Assembly (NCBI RefSeq): GCF_900021155.1
Contig: NZ_FCNT01000004.1
Span: 1 to 34,828, forward strand
Reading direction: 5' to 3'
Length of the DNA: 34,828 nucleotides
DNA from: Alistipes sp. CHKCI003
GTDB taxonomy: Bacteria; Bacteroidota; Bacteroidia; Bacteroidales; Rikenellaceae
Shown here: in pieces, positions 8,650-15,817 of the stretch
Position numbering within the stretch: the stretch's first letter is position 1
How the letters are laid out: each line of letters begins with the position of its first letter
The notes under the pieces: model-generated
What the model saw: only the letters and a program-made list of their open reading frames with translations
Told to the model about the DNA's origin: nothing
Databases searched by the model: none
Translations under genes and position numbers: made by a program

Positions 8650-8865
8650 ATGAAAACCATAAGAAATTTCGCGGCACAGCAGCTCTCGAAGAAGCAGATG
8701 AACGAAGTGAAGGGCGGGCGCAAATGCACGGCCGTACTGAAAACATCGAAAGAAACCGTATCGGTCGAGGTTCCCAATGGCCATGTTATGACCGAAATCA
8801 TAATGGCAGGAATGGAAATCGAGGCTCGCTACGGCGATATTGCGACTAATATCAAATGTCGTTAA
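8650..8865 (+). CDS. double-glycine precursor peptide A2 (two-Cys core)
   Basis: A 71-residue peptide. Its leader contains FAAQQLSKKQMNEVKGG, almost the same as in A3 and A4, ending at the GG cleavage site used by C39 exporters. The 48-residue core starts RKC and ends IKCR, with Cys at core positions 3 and 47 only. The pattern is strand (TAVLKT), strand (VSVEV), long helix-like segment (EIIMAGMEIEARYGDIATN), then the final Cys. It is followed by a hairpin and then a TlpA-like thioredoxin gene. The two terminal cysteines suggest a disulfide-closed fold (inference). Confidence 0.85.
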   Translation: MKTIRNFAAQQLSKKQMNEVKGGRKCTAVLKTSKETVSVEVPNGHVMTEIIMAGMEIEARYGDIATNIKCR

Positions 8866-8874
8866 CCGCTTAGG

Positions 8875-8911
8875 GAACGGGGGAGCGGCCCTATCCGGCC
8901 GCACCCCGTTC
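8875..8911 (+). terminator. intercistronic hairpin after A2
   Basis: An 8-bp outer stem (GAACGGGG/CCCCGTTC) plus a 6-bp inner stem (GCGGCC/GGCCGC) separated by a small asymmetric bulge. No T tract follows. It is in the same position as the hairpins after A1, A3 and A4, but of unrelated sequence. Confidence 0.6.
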
Positions 8912-8948
8912 ATTCCGTTCGATCGAAATACTGTAAGATACTGAAGTT

Positions 8949-10187
8949 ATGAAAAATTCTCTGTTCGTTTTTGCCTTGTTGTTCTCAGCGTGTACGCAGC
9001 CGAATTTTACGCTCGACATGACCATCGCTGACGGACACGATTTCGACGGGCATCAGGCATATCTGCTGGGCTATTACGATACGAACTCCGCCACTTGGCT
9101 CGATTCCGTGCGAATTACGGATAATAGAGCGACGTTCCGAACGAAGATGCCCTACCCCGAGATGCTGTGCGAGGTCATTATCGAGGATTGCCCGACAAGT
9201 TTTCAACAGTTCCGGTTCGCTCGGGGAGAAAGAGCCTCTTTCGTGTTTGATCCGGATATGCAGACTCTTTATCCTGAGGTCGACGGCTCCGATGCTTCGG
9301 AGGAAGTGGCCGGCTATTGGAGCGGGCTCCGTGCCGCTATGCGAGAACAGCGCGAATTGCGAATGGCCTTGGCGAATGCGGAGCCGGGGAGCGATCGAGC
9401 GGAAGAACTCGGACGGAAATCAGAACAAGTTTCTGCCGACATACGTTCACGGAGCATCAATTTGCTTCTCGGCACGAAAAGCCTAATAAATGCCTTCTTG
9501 GCCTACAATATGCTATTCGACCTGCCTGCCGATTCGCTTGCAAAAATCAAGGATGAAATACTTCGCCGCTGGCCGGATGACGTGAATCGTTCCATGTTGA
9601 CGGGCATATCGTCTATTACGGGAGATTCGATCGGCGATATGACGCTTCGAACCAAAGCCGTGCTGAATCGTCGTGCTGTTCTGATGGGTGATTTGCCTCC
9701 GTATCCGATTGAATCGCATTCCGAACCGAATGCGGCGGAGCCGGAAACAGAGCGCTATGCCTTGAACGATGTGGTTGCAGACTTTTCATTGCCCGACAGA
9801 GAGGGCAGGGAGACATCGTGGCGGGGCCTGCGAACGCCCTATGTGCTGATCGATTTCTGGGCCTCGTGGTGCGTTCCGTGCCGCGAGGAGATGCCCGGGC
9901 TGCTGGCTGCGGCCCGCGATTACGAAGAAACGCTTGCAGTATACGCCGTATCCGTCGACGGGAACCTGAACCGCTGGAAGCAGGCCGTCGAGGCCGACGG
10001 GAGCGGTGCGGTGCTGACCCACGTTATCCTGCGCGAGGACGATCCGGACTACGACCGTCTGTTCCGTCTGTTCGGCATCGAGACCATCCCGCACAACTTC
10101 CTGCTGGATGCCGACGGGAAGATCGTCGCCGTCGATCTGCGCGGCGATGCGCTGCGCTCGAAGCTCGAAGAGCTGCAACGGGAATAA
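8949..10187 (+). CDS. TlpA-like thioredoxin lipoprotein with DUF4369-type N-terminus
   Basis: A 412-residue lipoprotein (MKNSLFVFALLFSAC, lipobox LFSAC, Cys15). Residues ~20-110 resemble the DUF4369 domain that precedes thioredoxins in Bacteroidetes (YLLGYYDTNSATWLDSVRI...). A helical linker follows. The C-terminal ~140 residues are a TlpA/ResA-type thioredoxin fold with LIDFWASWCVPCREEMPG, active-site Cys308-x-x-Cys311, and the cis-Pro region IETIPHNFLLDADGKI. Such proteins reduce or rearrange disulfides in the periplasm. Sitting in a cassette with a two-Cys precursor, it could act on the exported cores; this is inference from position. The distal part (from ~9800) is more GC-rich than the N-terminal part. 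Confidence 0.9.
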   Translation: MKNSLFVFALLFSACTQPNFTLDMTIADGHDFDGHQAYLLGYYDTNSATWLDSVRITDNRATFRTKMPYPEMLCEVIIEDCPTSFQQFRFARGERASFVFDPDMQTLYPEVDGSDASEEVAGYWSGLRAAMREQRELRMALANAEPGSDRAEELGRKSEQVSADIRSRSINLLLGTKSLINAFLAYNMLFDLPADSLAKIKDEILRRWPDDVNRSMLTGISSITGDSIGDMTLRTKAVLNRRAVLMGDLPPYPIESHSEPNAAEPETERYALNDVVADFSLPDREGRETSWRGLRTPYVLIDFWASWCVPCREEMPGLLAAARDYEETLAVYAVSVDGNLNRWKQAVEADGSGAVLTHVILREDDPDYDRLFRLFGIETIPHNFLLDADGKIVAVDLRGDALRSKLEELQRE

Positions 10188-10261
10188 CGTTTCGGGAAAC
10201 GCTGCCGAGGTAAAAACTCGCACCGAAACAATATTCCAAGAACCAATATAATGTTGAATCC

Positions 10262-10479
10262 GGTTTTGCCGGCCTGATTCGACGAAAAAGCCCTCCCCTG
10301 GTGGGAACAAAACCGATTGCGACAGCTCATAAGTTCAACTAAAACGCAGAAAGGCATAAGAAAATGGAATTCTTTTCCGGATCATCGGGATATGAATCGG
10401 GAAACGGCAGTTCAGGACGCCTGTCGAGATGCAAAAGTCCGGACCGAAACAGAATTCAAAATCGACAAAAACTACGACT
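10262..10479 (+). repeat. leader repeat, copy 3 (precursor A3)
   Basis: The core block is 10318-10356. The minus-strand terminator-like stem is about 10290-10307 followed by five T (10285-10289). The minus-strand -7-like GACTTTTG is at 10432-10439. The last ~110 bp are nearly identical to copy 2, indicating recent duplication or gene conversion. Confidence 0.85.
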
Positions 10480-10692
10480 ATGAAAACGAACATGAAAAAT
10501 TTTGCAGCACAGCAACTGACGAAAAAACAGATGAACGAAGCCAAGGGCGGATGGCGCTGTCTTGTTGTCACCAAATGGGGCGAAGGCGATAGCCCGAACG
10601 AAGGCTATTGGATCGATGTACCTGGTAATAACGCCAACGAGGCTGCAAACAATATCAAACGCCCGGCAGATGCGATTGGCATTGTTTGCTAA
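10480..10692 (+). CDS. double-glycine precursor peptide A3 (two-Cys core)
   Basis: A 70-residue peptide with leader MKTNMKNFAAQQL then TKKQMNEAKGG. The ATG at 10480 is chosen because it aligns with the A2 and A4 starts; an internal ATG at 10492 is possible. The 46-residue core begins WRC and ends GIVC, with Cys at core positions 3 and 46 only. Predicted pattern: strand CLVVTKW, turn EGDSPNEG, strand YWIDVPG, helix NANEAANNIKR, strand IGIVC. It is followed by a 12-bp hairpin and a GLPGLI gene. The helix-rich middle and closing Cys match A2 and A4 although sequence identity in the core is low. Confidence 0.85.
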   Translation: MKTNMKNFAAQQLTKKQMNEAKGGWRCLVVTKWGEGDSPNEGYWIDVPGNNANEAANNIKRPADAIGIVC

Positions 10693-10704
10693 ATAGAACT
10701 CGGG

Positions 10705-10737
10705 GAGTTGTTCGTCGAATTTTTTGACGAACAACTC
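10705..10737 (+). terminator. intercistronic hairpin after A3
   Basis: A perfect 12-bp stem (10705-10716 with 10726-10737) and a nine-base loop containing six T. It is immediately downstream of the A3 stop and upstream of the GLPGLI start at 10775, with only TTCC after the stem. Confidence 0.65.
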
Positions 10738-10774
10738 TTCCTGACAAGCCCGATGACAATTTCAAGCAAGTTCG

Positions 10775-11671
10775 ATGACAAAATTCACTTATATAATTAC
10801 CTTGTTGTCATGCCTTTCGGCTTCGGCTCAGCGTATCGTTCCGCTCTCCGAAATGAAACGCACCATGCCGGTCTATTCAGGTACTTATATCCCGAATTTC
10901 GAGAGTTTTTATTCTACTGCCGAGCGGGAGGAGATCGATGATATCGCCCTGCGTGTCATCTACGACCTCACCGTTCGGATCGATACGCTGGTGCGCCATG
11001 ACAGAATCGTTGCCGAAACGGGGAGCCGCTACACAAGTTTCTACAGTCTGTACCTTCGGGAACTATCAAAGAACCATACCGACCGGAACCGAAGAACTTC
11101 TTATGAGTGGATGGACTCGTGCAGCGTACAATATTCCGCGGCACTTTACGTCGATCTCCGCCGCCGGATACTCGAAGAATGCGTGTTGTTGCCCAACATC
11201 GATAATCTGTTCCATACCTATGATGAACCGCTGCCGGCAATCGAATGGGAACTTGACGACGCTGTTTGCGGGATTCTGGGATACCGCTGCATGAAGGCTC
11301 GGTGTTCATTCCGGGGGCGGGAATGGAGTGTTTGGTATGCCCCGGATCTTCCTGTAATTGCCGGATTCTGGAAATTCCACGGTTTGCCGGGGATGGTTTT
11401 GGCCGCCAAAGACGCTTCCGGAGAGTACAGCTTCAGGGCTATCGGCATCGAGAAGCCCGCAGAACCGATGCTTCGTTACAAGGTGCCCTCCCGCAAGATG
11501 TCGCGCGAGCGGGTGCAAAAGGCCGCTCGCACTGTCTACAACAATCCGATCGACTCGTTCTTTGCCGAGACGGGACAAAACTATTTCGTGACGCTTCAGG
11601 ATGGCCAACCTCGGCTCATTACCCATGATCAATGCAGTCCGATTCCCTATAATCCGCTTGAGCTGGAGTAA
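10775..11671 (+). CDS. GLPGLI family secreted protein, cassette 3
   Basis: A 298-residue protein with signal peptide MTKFTYIITLLSCLSASAQ. The family blocks are present: WELDDAVCGILGYRCMKARC, SFRGREWSVWYAPDLPV, and GLPGMV at residues 203-208 (GLPGLI with M-V for L-I). It ends IPYNPLELE, identical in the last nine residues to the cassette 4 paralogue. It lies 82 bp after precursor A3 and ~50 bp before the outer-membrane protein gene, the common GLPGLI + SusC-like pairing of Bacteroidetes. Biochemical function is unknown. Confidence 0.85.
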   Translation: MTKFTYIITLLSCLSASAQRIVPLSEMKRTMPVYSGTYIPNFESFYSTAEREEIDDIALRVIYDLTVRIDTLVRHDRIVAETGSRYTSFYSLYLRELSKNHTDRNRRTSYEWMDSCSVQYSAALYVDLRRRILEECVLLPNIDNLFHTYDEPLPAIEWELDDAVCGILGYRCMKARCSFRGREWSVWYAPDLPVIAGFWKFHGLPGMVLAAKDASGEYSFRAIGIEKPAEPMLRYKVPSRKMSRERVQKAARTVYNNPIDSFFAETGQNYFVTLQDGQPRLITHDQCSPIPYNPLELE

Positions 11672-11692
11672 AAATATACTTGTTAAGCATTT

Positions 11693-11709
11693 GCCCCCCC
11701 CCAAAAAAA
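11693..11709 (+). repeat. GC9A7 tract, copy 2
   Basis: The same 17-mer as at 3699. It ends 12 bases before the ATG at 11722. It also forms most of the 18-base spacer between a TTG (11691-11693) and CACCTTTG (11712-11719), one mismatch from TAnnTTTG. Slippage would change promoter spacing, but that promoter would start transcription at or just after the ATG, so the promoter reading is uncertain. Confidence 0.75.
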
Positions 11710-11721
11710 TCCACCTTTGCC

Positions 11722-14373
11722 ATGCGTACACTCCCGATACTTTTTGTTGCCTTGCTGCTCCTCGGAACCGCCGAAAATCTCCGGGCTCAGGAGCGAATAA
11801 TCATCAGCGGTACACTCCGCGATGCGGCGACGTCGCGTCCGGTGGAGAGTGCGAACGTGATGCTGCAGGACACAGCGCGGCGTGCCATGTACGATTATGC
11901 CATCACGGGCGACGACGGCGTCTACCGGCTCGATTACCGGGGCGATGCCGACTCGCTGGCGGTGGTGGTTACGGGATTCAACATCCATGAAGAGGTGCGT
12001 TTCGTCGCGGCGCGGACGCAGCGGGTGGATTTCGCAGTCAGGGAAAACCCGACTAAGATTCGTGAAGTGATAGTCAGGGCTCCGGCCGTTACGCGCCGTC
12101 GGGATACGCTGACCTACACGGTGGCCAAATATGCCGACGCGACGGACCATTCGATCGGGGACGTGCTGCGGAAGATGCCGGGCATCGAGGTGGCGAAGTC
12201 GGGCGAGGTCAAATACAACGGCAAGGCGATCAACAAGTTCTACATCGAGGGTCTGGACATGCTCGAAGGGCGCTACGGCATCGCGACGAACAACGTGCGG
12301 GCACAGGACATCGCCTCGGTCGAGGTCTACGAGAACCACCAGCCGATCAAGGCGCTCAAGGACCTCGTCGCCTCGAACCAAGCGGCCCTGAATCTCAAGC
12401 TCAAGAAAGAGGCCAGGGGGACGTGGAACTCCACGCTCCAACTGGGCGCGGGCTACAAGCCGTGGATGTGGAACGCCGAGGCGACGGCGATGTACTTCGG
12501 CCGCAATTTCCAGACGATTGACACCTACAAGACCAACAACACGGGCGACGACGTCTCGCGCGAATTGACGAGTTTCTACGACGGTCTGGACGCCACCTCG
12601 TCGCTCTTGGGCATACACCGTCCGACCGAGCCTTCGCTCGACAAGGAACGGTACCTCGACAACGAGATCCATACCGTCTCGACGAACGCCATCGTCAAAT
12701 TGCGCAAGGATCTCGAACTGACGGCCAACGCCCATTACATCCACGATTTCCAGACCTCGGAGGGCGGGTCCATAACAACCTACTACCTGCCCGATGCCGT
12801 ACCGCTCGTGATCGAGGAACAGACCTTTGCCGACCGCCGCACCGACCGCACGGAGGTGAACCTGCAGCTGCGCTCGAACACCGAGCGACACTACCTTCAG
12901 GAGAAGCTGACCTTCGGCGGTCAGTGGGACACCGACTACGGGCGGGTAGTGAACGACGGCGAGCGGGTCGACCAGCGCTTCCGGCTTCCGAAGATCACGC
13001 TGCGGAACCTCTTCACCGGCGTGCGGCGCTGGAGCCGCTGGGCGGTGAACTTCCGCTCGGAGACCGACTACACGACGCAACCGACGTCGCTGCGCATCCG
13101 CCCGATGCTCTACCCGGAAGTCTTCGACGCCCCGGCGGATTATCCCGATGCGCTCCAGACGCTCGACAGCCGGCGCTTCCGCACCCGTAACTCGGCCTTT
13201 ACCTCCTATATCGTGGGGCGGTGGAATTTCACGCTCAATGCGGCGCTCAACGCGCAGGCGGAGCGTATGGAATCGGCACTCTCGGCCATGAACGCCGCGG
13301 GCGCAACCCTCCCGGCGCCCGACACCCTGCGCAACGACATCTACTGGCGGCGTCTGGACTTCGTCGCGGGGCCGAGCGTCGGCTACCATATCGGCGACCG
13401 CTTCTCGGCGACCCTCTATGTGCCGCTGGACTTCATGTCGCTGCGTACCGAAGACCGCAATCTCGGCCGGACCGTTACGGACAACCGCCTGCTCATCACC
13501 CCATCGCTGTCGCTGCAGTCGAACCTCACCTACAACCTCAAGTTCTCGGCCCGGGCATCGTACAACGAGCTGATCGGCGGACTGTACGACACTTACAGCG
13601 GCTACATCCTCTCCGACTACCGGATGATCGCCAGCAAGGAGGGCGACATCAGCCGCACGCGCATGCAGAACTATACGGCGTCGCTCACCTACGGCAATGC
13701 CATCCGCGCACTGTTCGGTTCGATCGACGCATCCTACTATCGCTCCGAGCGCAACCTTATCTACGGCACGACATACGAAGGGTCGTTGAGCCGCATCGAG
13801 GCCATTGCGATGGACAACAGCTCGGACGGCTTCAGCGTCAGCGGCAAAATCAGCAAGCGGTTCGACGGCATCTCGACGACGGCGAACCTCTGGGGCGGGT
13901 TCTCCCGTTCGTGGAGCGAGGTGCTCCGGCAGGGAGTGCTGATGCCGACGACGTTCGACCTCGCCACGGCGGGAATCGGCATCTCGACGCGCTTCACGAA
14001 TGCCGTGCGGATGAATTATACGGCGGAATACCAACGCTACATGAGCCGGATCGACGGTGGGGCGCTCGACCCGATCGACGTCCTGCGGCAGGACGTCGCG
14101 GTGAACTTCATCATCCGCAAGCGTTGGATCTGCCGCATCGGAGGCGAACACTACTACAATGCCGCCATCGGCGGCGCGGACCGGCACATGTTTTTCCTCG
14201 ACGCCTCGCTCACATGGAAAACCGAGCGCATGGAATATTCGCTCGAAGCCCGGAATCTGATGGACATCGGCACGTTCCGCTCGGCCATGCAGTCGGACAT
14301 CACCGACTATGTCTACTCCTACCGCCTGCGACCCGCATCGGTGATGTTCACGATCAAGTTCAGTTTGAGATAA
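11722..14373 (+). CDS. TonB-receptor-like outer membrane beta-barrel with carboxypeptidase-regulatory-like domain
   Basis: An 883-residue protein. The start is set at the ATG giving signal peptide MRTLPILFVALLLLGTAENL; an earlier TTG reads through the C9A7 tract and is unlikely. Residues ~24-110 form a carboxypeptidase-D regulatory-like domain (ISGTLRDAATSRPVESANVMLQ). Residues ~125-240 form a plug-like domain (DTLTYTVAKYADATDHSIGD, MPGIEVAKSGEVKYNGKAIN, VEVYENHQPIKAL). The remainder is a long barrel of alternating aromatic strands ending MFTIKFSLR, with terminal hydrophobic residues as expected for barrel insertion. It belongs to the SusC/TonB-like group usually adjacent to GLPGLI genes. It could take up or display a ligand at the outer membrane; the substrate is unknown. 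It is GC-rich like the core genome. Confidence 0.9.
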   Translation: MRTLPILFVALLLLGTAENLRAQERIIISGTLRDAATSRPVESANVMLQDTARRAMYDYAITGDDGVYRLDYRGDADSLAVVVTGFNIHEEVRFVAARTQRVDFAVRENPTKIREVIVRAPAVTRRRDTLTYTVAKYADATDHSIGDVLRKMPGIEVAKSGEVKYNGKAINKFYIEGLDMLEGRYGIATNNVRAQDIASVEVYENHQPIKALKDLVASNQAALNLKLKKEARGTWNSTLQLGAGYKPWMWNAEATAMYFGRNFQTIDTYKTNNTGDDVSRELTSFYDGLDATSSLLGIHRPTEPSLDKERYLDNEIHTVSTNAIVKLRKDLELTANAHYIHDFQTSEGGSITTYYLPDAVPLVIEEQTFADRRTDRTEVNLQLRSNTERHYLQEKLTFGGQWDTDYGRVVNDGERVDQRFRLPKITLRNLFTGVRRWSRWAVNFRSETDYTTQPTSLRIRPMLYPEVFDAPADYPDALQTLDSRRFRTRNSAFTSYIVGRWNFTLNAALNAQAERMESALSAMNAAGATLPAPDTLRNDIYWRRLDFVAGPSVGYHIGDRFSATLYVPLDFMSLRTEDRNLGRTVTDNRLLITPSLSLQSNLTYNLKFSARASYNELIGGLYDTYSGYILSDYRMIASKEGDISRTRMQNYTASLTYGNAIRALFGSIDASYYRSERNLIYGTTYEGSLSRIEAIAMDNSSDGFSVSGKISKRFDGISTTANLWGGFSRSWSEVLRQGVLMPTTFDLATAGIGISTRFTNAVRMNYTAEYQRYMSRIDGGALDPIDVLRQDVAVNFIIRKRWICRIGGEHYYNAAIGGADRHMFFLDASLTWKTERMEYSLEARNLMDIGTFRSAMQSDITDYVYSYRLRPASVMFTIKFSLR

Positions 14374-14393
14374 GAAACCGAAATAGAAAAGGA

Positions 14394-14629
14394 TACGGGT
14401 TATCCGCCGCTTTCACTTCGGCCCTGCCCGCCGAATACAAAAAGCCTTCCCGCGAGAAAGCGAAACCGAGTGCGACAGCTCATGAGTTCAACTAAAACGC
14501 AAAAAGGCACCGCAAAGGTAACATTATTTTCCGGATAACGGACAGTCGGAAGGAAAACGGCGGTTGCGGAATATCCGTCGAGAAGCAAAAGTCCGAAAAC
14601 AATGAGTTGCGAACCCAAAAACTGCGATC
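14394..14629 (+). repeat. leader repeat, copy 4 (precursor A4)
   Basis: The core block is 14471-14509. The minus-strand terminator-like stem is 14444-14461 followed by five T (14439-14443). The minus-strand -7-like GACTTTTG is at 14586-14593. This copy also holds a perfect minus-strand TACCTTTG just inside the core block edge, near 14512-14519. Confidence 0.8.
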
Positions 14630-14851
14630 ATGAAAACCCTGATAAATTTCGCTGCACAGCAGCTCTCGAAGAAGCGGATGAACGATGTAAAAGGCGGTGG
14701 ACTGTGGTTCTGCCGATCTTTCAATTCGAAAGGCGAAGTTACGGGTGAACTCGACGTCGGTTTCAAAGACGGCCGAGAAGATTTTGTCAAGGAGGCCGTT
14801 GCCCAAGCTATAGGCCCCGGGCAGGTAGCCGATTGTCGGGTCGTCGAATAA
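14630..14851 (+). CDS. double-glycine precursor peptide A4 (two-Cys core)
   Basis: A 73-residue peptide whose leader contains FAAQQLSKKRMNDVKGG. The ~50-residue core starts GLWFC and ends ADCRVVE, with Cys at core positions 5 and 46 only. It fits the same plan as A2 and A3: strand LWFCRSF, turn NSKGEV, strand GELDVGF, helix REDFVKEAVAQAI, strand ADCRVV. It is followed by an 11-bp hairpin, a GLPGLI gene and the C39 exporter, so it sits in the operon that encodes its probable processing and export machine. Confidence 0.87.
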   Translation: MKTLINFAAQQLSKKRMNDVKGGGLWFCRSFNSKGEVTGELDVGFKDGREDFVKEAVAQAIGPGQVADCRVVE

Positions 14852-14863
14852 GATTTGAATGTT

Positions 14864-14899
14864 TGCGAGTGAGGTGAAACAATTCATGCCTCGCTCGCA
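14864..14899 (+). terminator. intercistronic hairpin after A4
   Basis: An 11-bp stem with one G-T wobble (14864-14874 with 14889-14899) and a 14-base loop, between precursor A4 and the GLPGLI start at 14916. No T run follows. It is the fourth hairpin at the same relative place. Confidence 0.6.
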
Positions 14900-14915
14900 C
14901 TTAATGCTTTCGCTT

Positions 14916-15806
14916 ATGAAATACTTTTTTTTCTTAGTGCTATGTGGCCTTCCTCTGACGAGTGTTGCACAAAAAATGGTCATTGGTACCTCTCAATCGT
15001 TCAGGCAAACCCAAGGAAGACCGTATGAATATGCAGATTCCGTATGGGTCGACAGCAGTCGCCTGACATTGTTTTATCGCCATGAGCGCATGGTCGATTC
15101 AACGGATCGTACGATGCGTTGGAGCCTGATTCGTATGCGTATCGGAGAAGGGTTTGCGCAACAGACCGACATGCATATCTATTTGGGAAACCGACGTTTA
15201 TGTGCGATGGTTCGGAATCAAGATATGCTCCCGCTCGATTACATCGGTCGATTCGGCGATAATAATCCGCCGTATTGGGCAGATATGATCCTCGACCGGC
15301 GAAAAAGAGAAATGAAGATAACGTGCTGCAATTTCTATTCCTCCGCAGGCCCTTTAACCTACCGGGAAGATATGCCGGAATTGACTTGGGATTTACTCGA
15401 CGGTACGGAAGAAGTTTGCGGTTACGAATGCCATATGGCTCAGACTTCGTTCCGAGGAAGAATCTGGAAAGCATGGTATTCAACCGAGCTGCCCATCAAT
15501 CTGGGTCCTTGGAAATTATCCGGATTACCCGGATTGATACTCAAGGCGACCGATCGGCAAGGCGCTTATTCATTCGTGTGCACGGAGATCCTCTCGAATC
15601 CCGAACCGATATACGAGTACATTCCTCGGTCCGCAAACGTTGTGTCGAGGAAAGATTACCTTCGTTATGAAAAGCTGTATCATAAGGATCCTCAGTATGT
15701 TATTGCTGAAGGGGAGGAGATCTTCGTCTTGCGGAACGACCAACAGGGGCTAACGGAATTCGATGAATTTTGGGAGATTCCCTACAACCCGATTGAACTG
15801 GAATAA
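14916..15806 (+). CDS. GLPGLI family secreted protein, cassette 4
   Basis: A 296-residue protein. The start is set at the ATG giving signal peptide MKYFFFLVLCGLPLTSVAQ; an in-frame ATG at 14859 would place 19 polar residues before it and overlap the hairpin. Family blocks: WDLLDGTEEVCGYECHMAQT, SFRGRIWKAWYSTELPI and GLPGLI at residues 203-208, ending IPYNPIELE. The gene is 12 bp upstream of the C39 ABC exporter, so the two are co-transcribed. Its base composition is more AT-rich than the other paralogues. Function unknown; position ties it to peptide export. Confidence 0.85.
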   Translation: MKYFFFLVLCGLPLTSVAQKMVIGTSQSFRQTQGRPYEYADSVWVDSSRLTLFYRHERMVDSTDRTMRWSLIRMRIGEGFAQQTDMHIYLGNRRLCAMVRNQDMLPLDYIGRFGDNNPPYWADMILDRRKREMKITCCNFYSSAGPLTYREDMPELTWDLLDGTEEVCGYECHMAQTSFRGRIWKAWYSTELPINLGPWKLSGLPGLILKATDRQGAYSFVCTEILSNPEPIYEYIPRSANVVSRKDYLRYEKLYHKDPQYVIAEGEEIFVLRNDQQGLTEFDEFWEIPYNPIELE

Positions 15807-15817
15807 AAATAAATCTT

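Noticed and set aside
11680..11721. TTG start extending the outer-membrane protein upstream
   Set aside because: It would translate the C9A7 tract and bury the clear signal peptide that begins at the ATG at 11722.
11683..14187. 834-aa minus-strand frame opposite the outer-membrane barrel
   Set aside because: Antisense shadow: R/V/D-rich, no motifs. The plus-strand gene has a signal peptide, domain order and a family match.
6967..14618. Minus-strand frames in the four leader repeats sharing a PFCVLVELMS-like peptide
   Set aside because: The similarity is explained by the DNA repeat. Starts, ends and the rest of the frames differ, so no conserved protein is supported.
6966..14629. CRISPR array suggested by four spaced repeats
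   Set aside because: Repeats are ~200 bp apart by whole genes, not 25-40 bp units with short spacers, and no cas genes are present.
15001..15483. 160-aa minus-strand frame inside the cassette 4 GLPGLI gene
   Set aside because: Antisense shadow of a recognised family gene.
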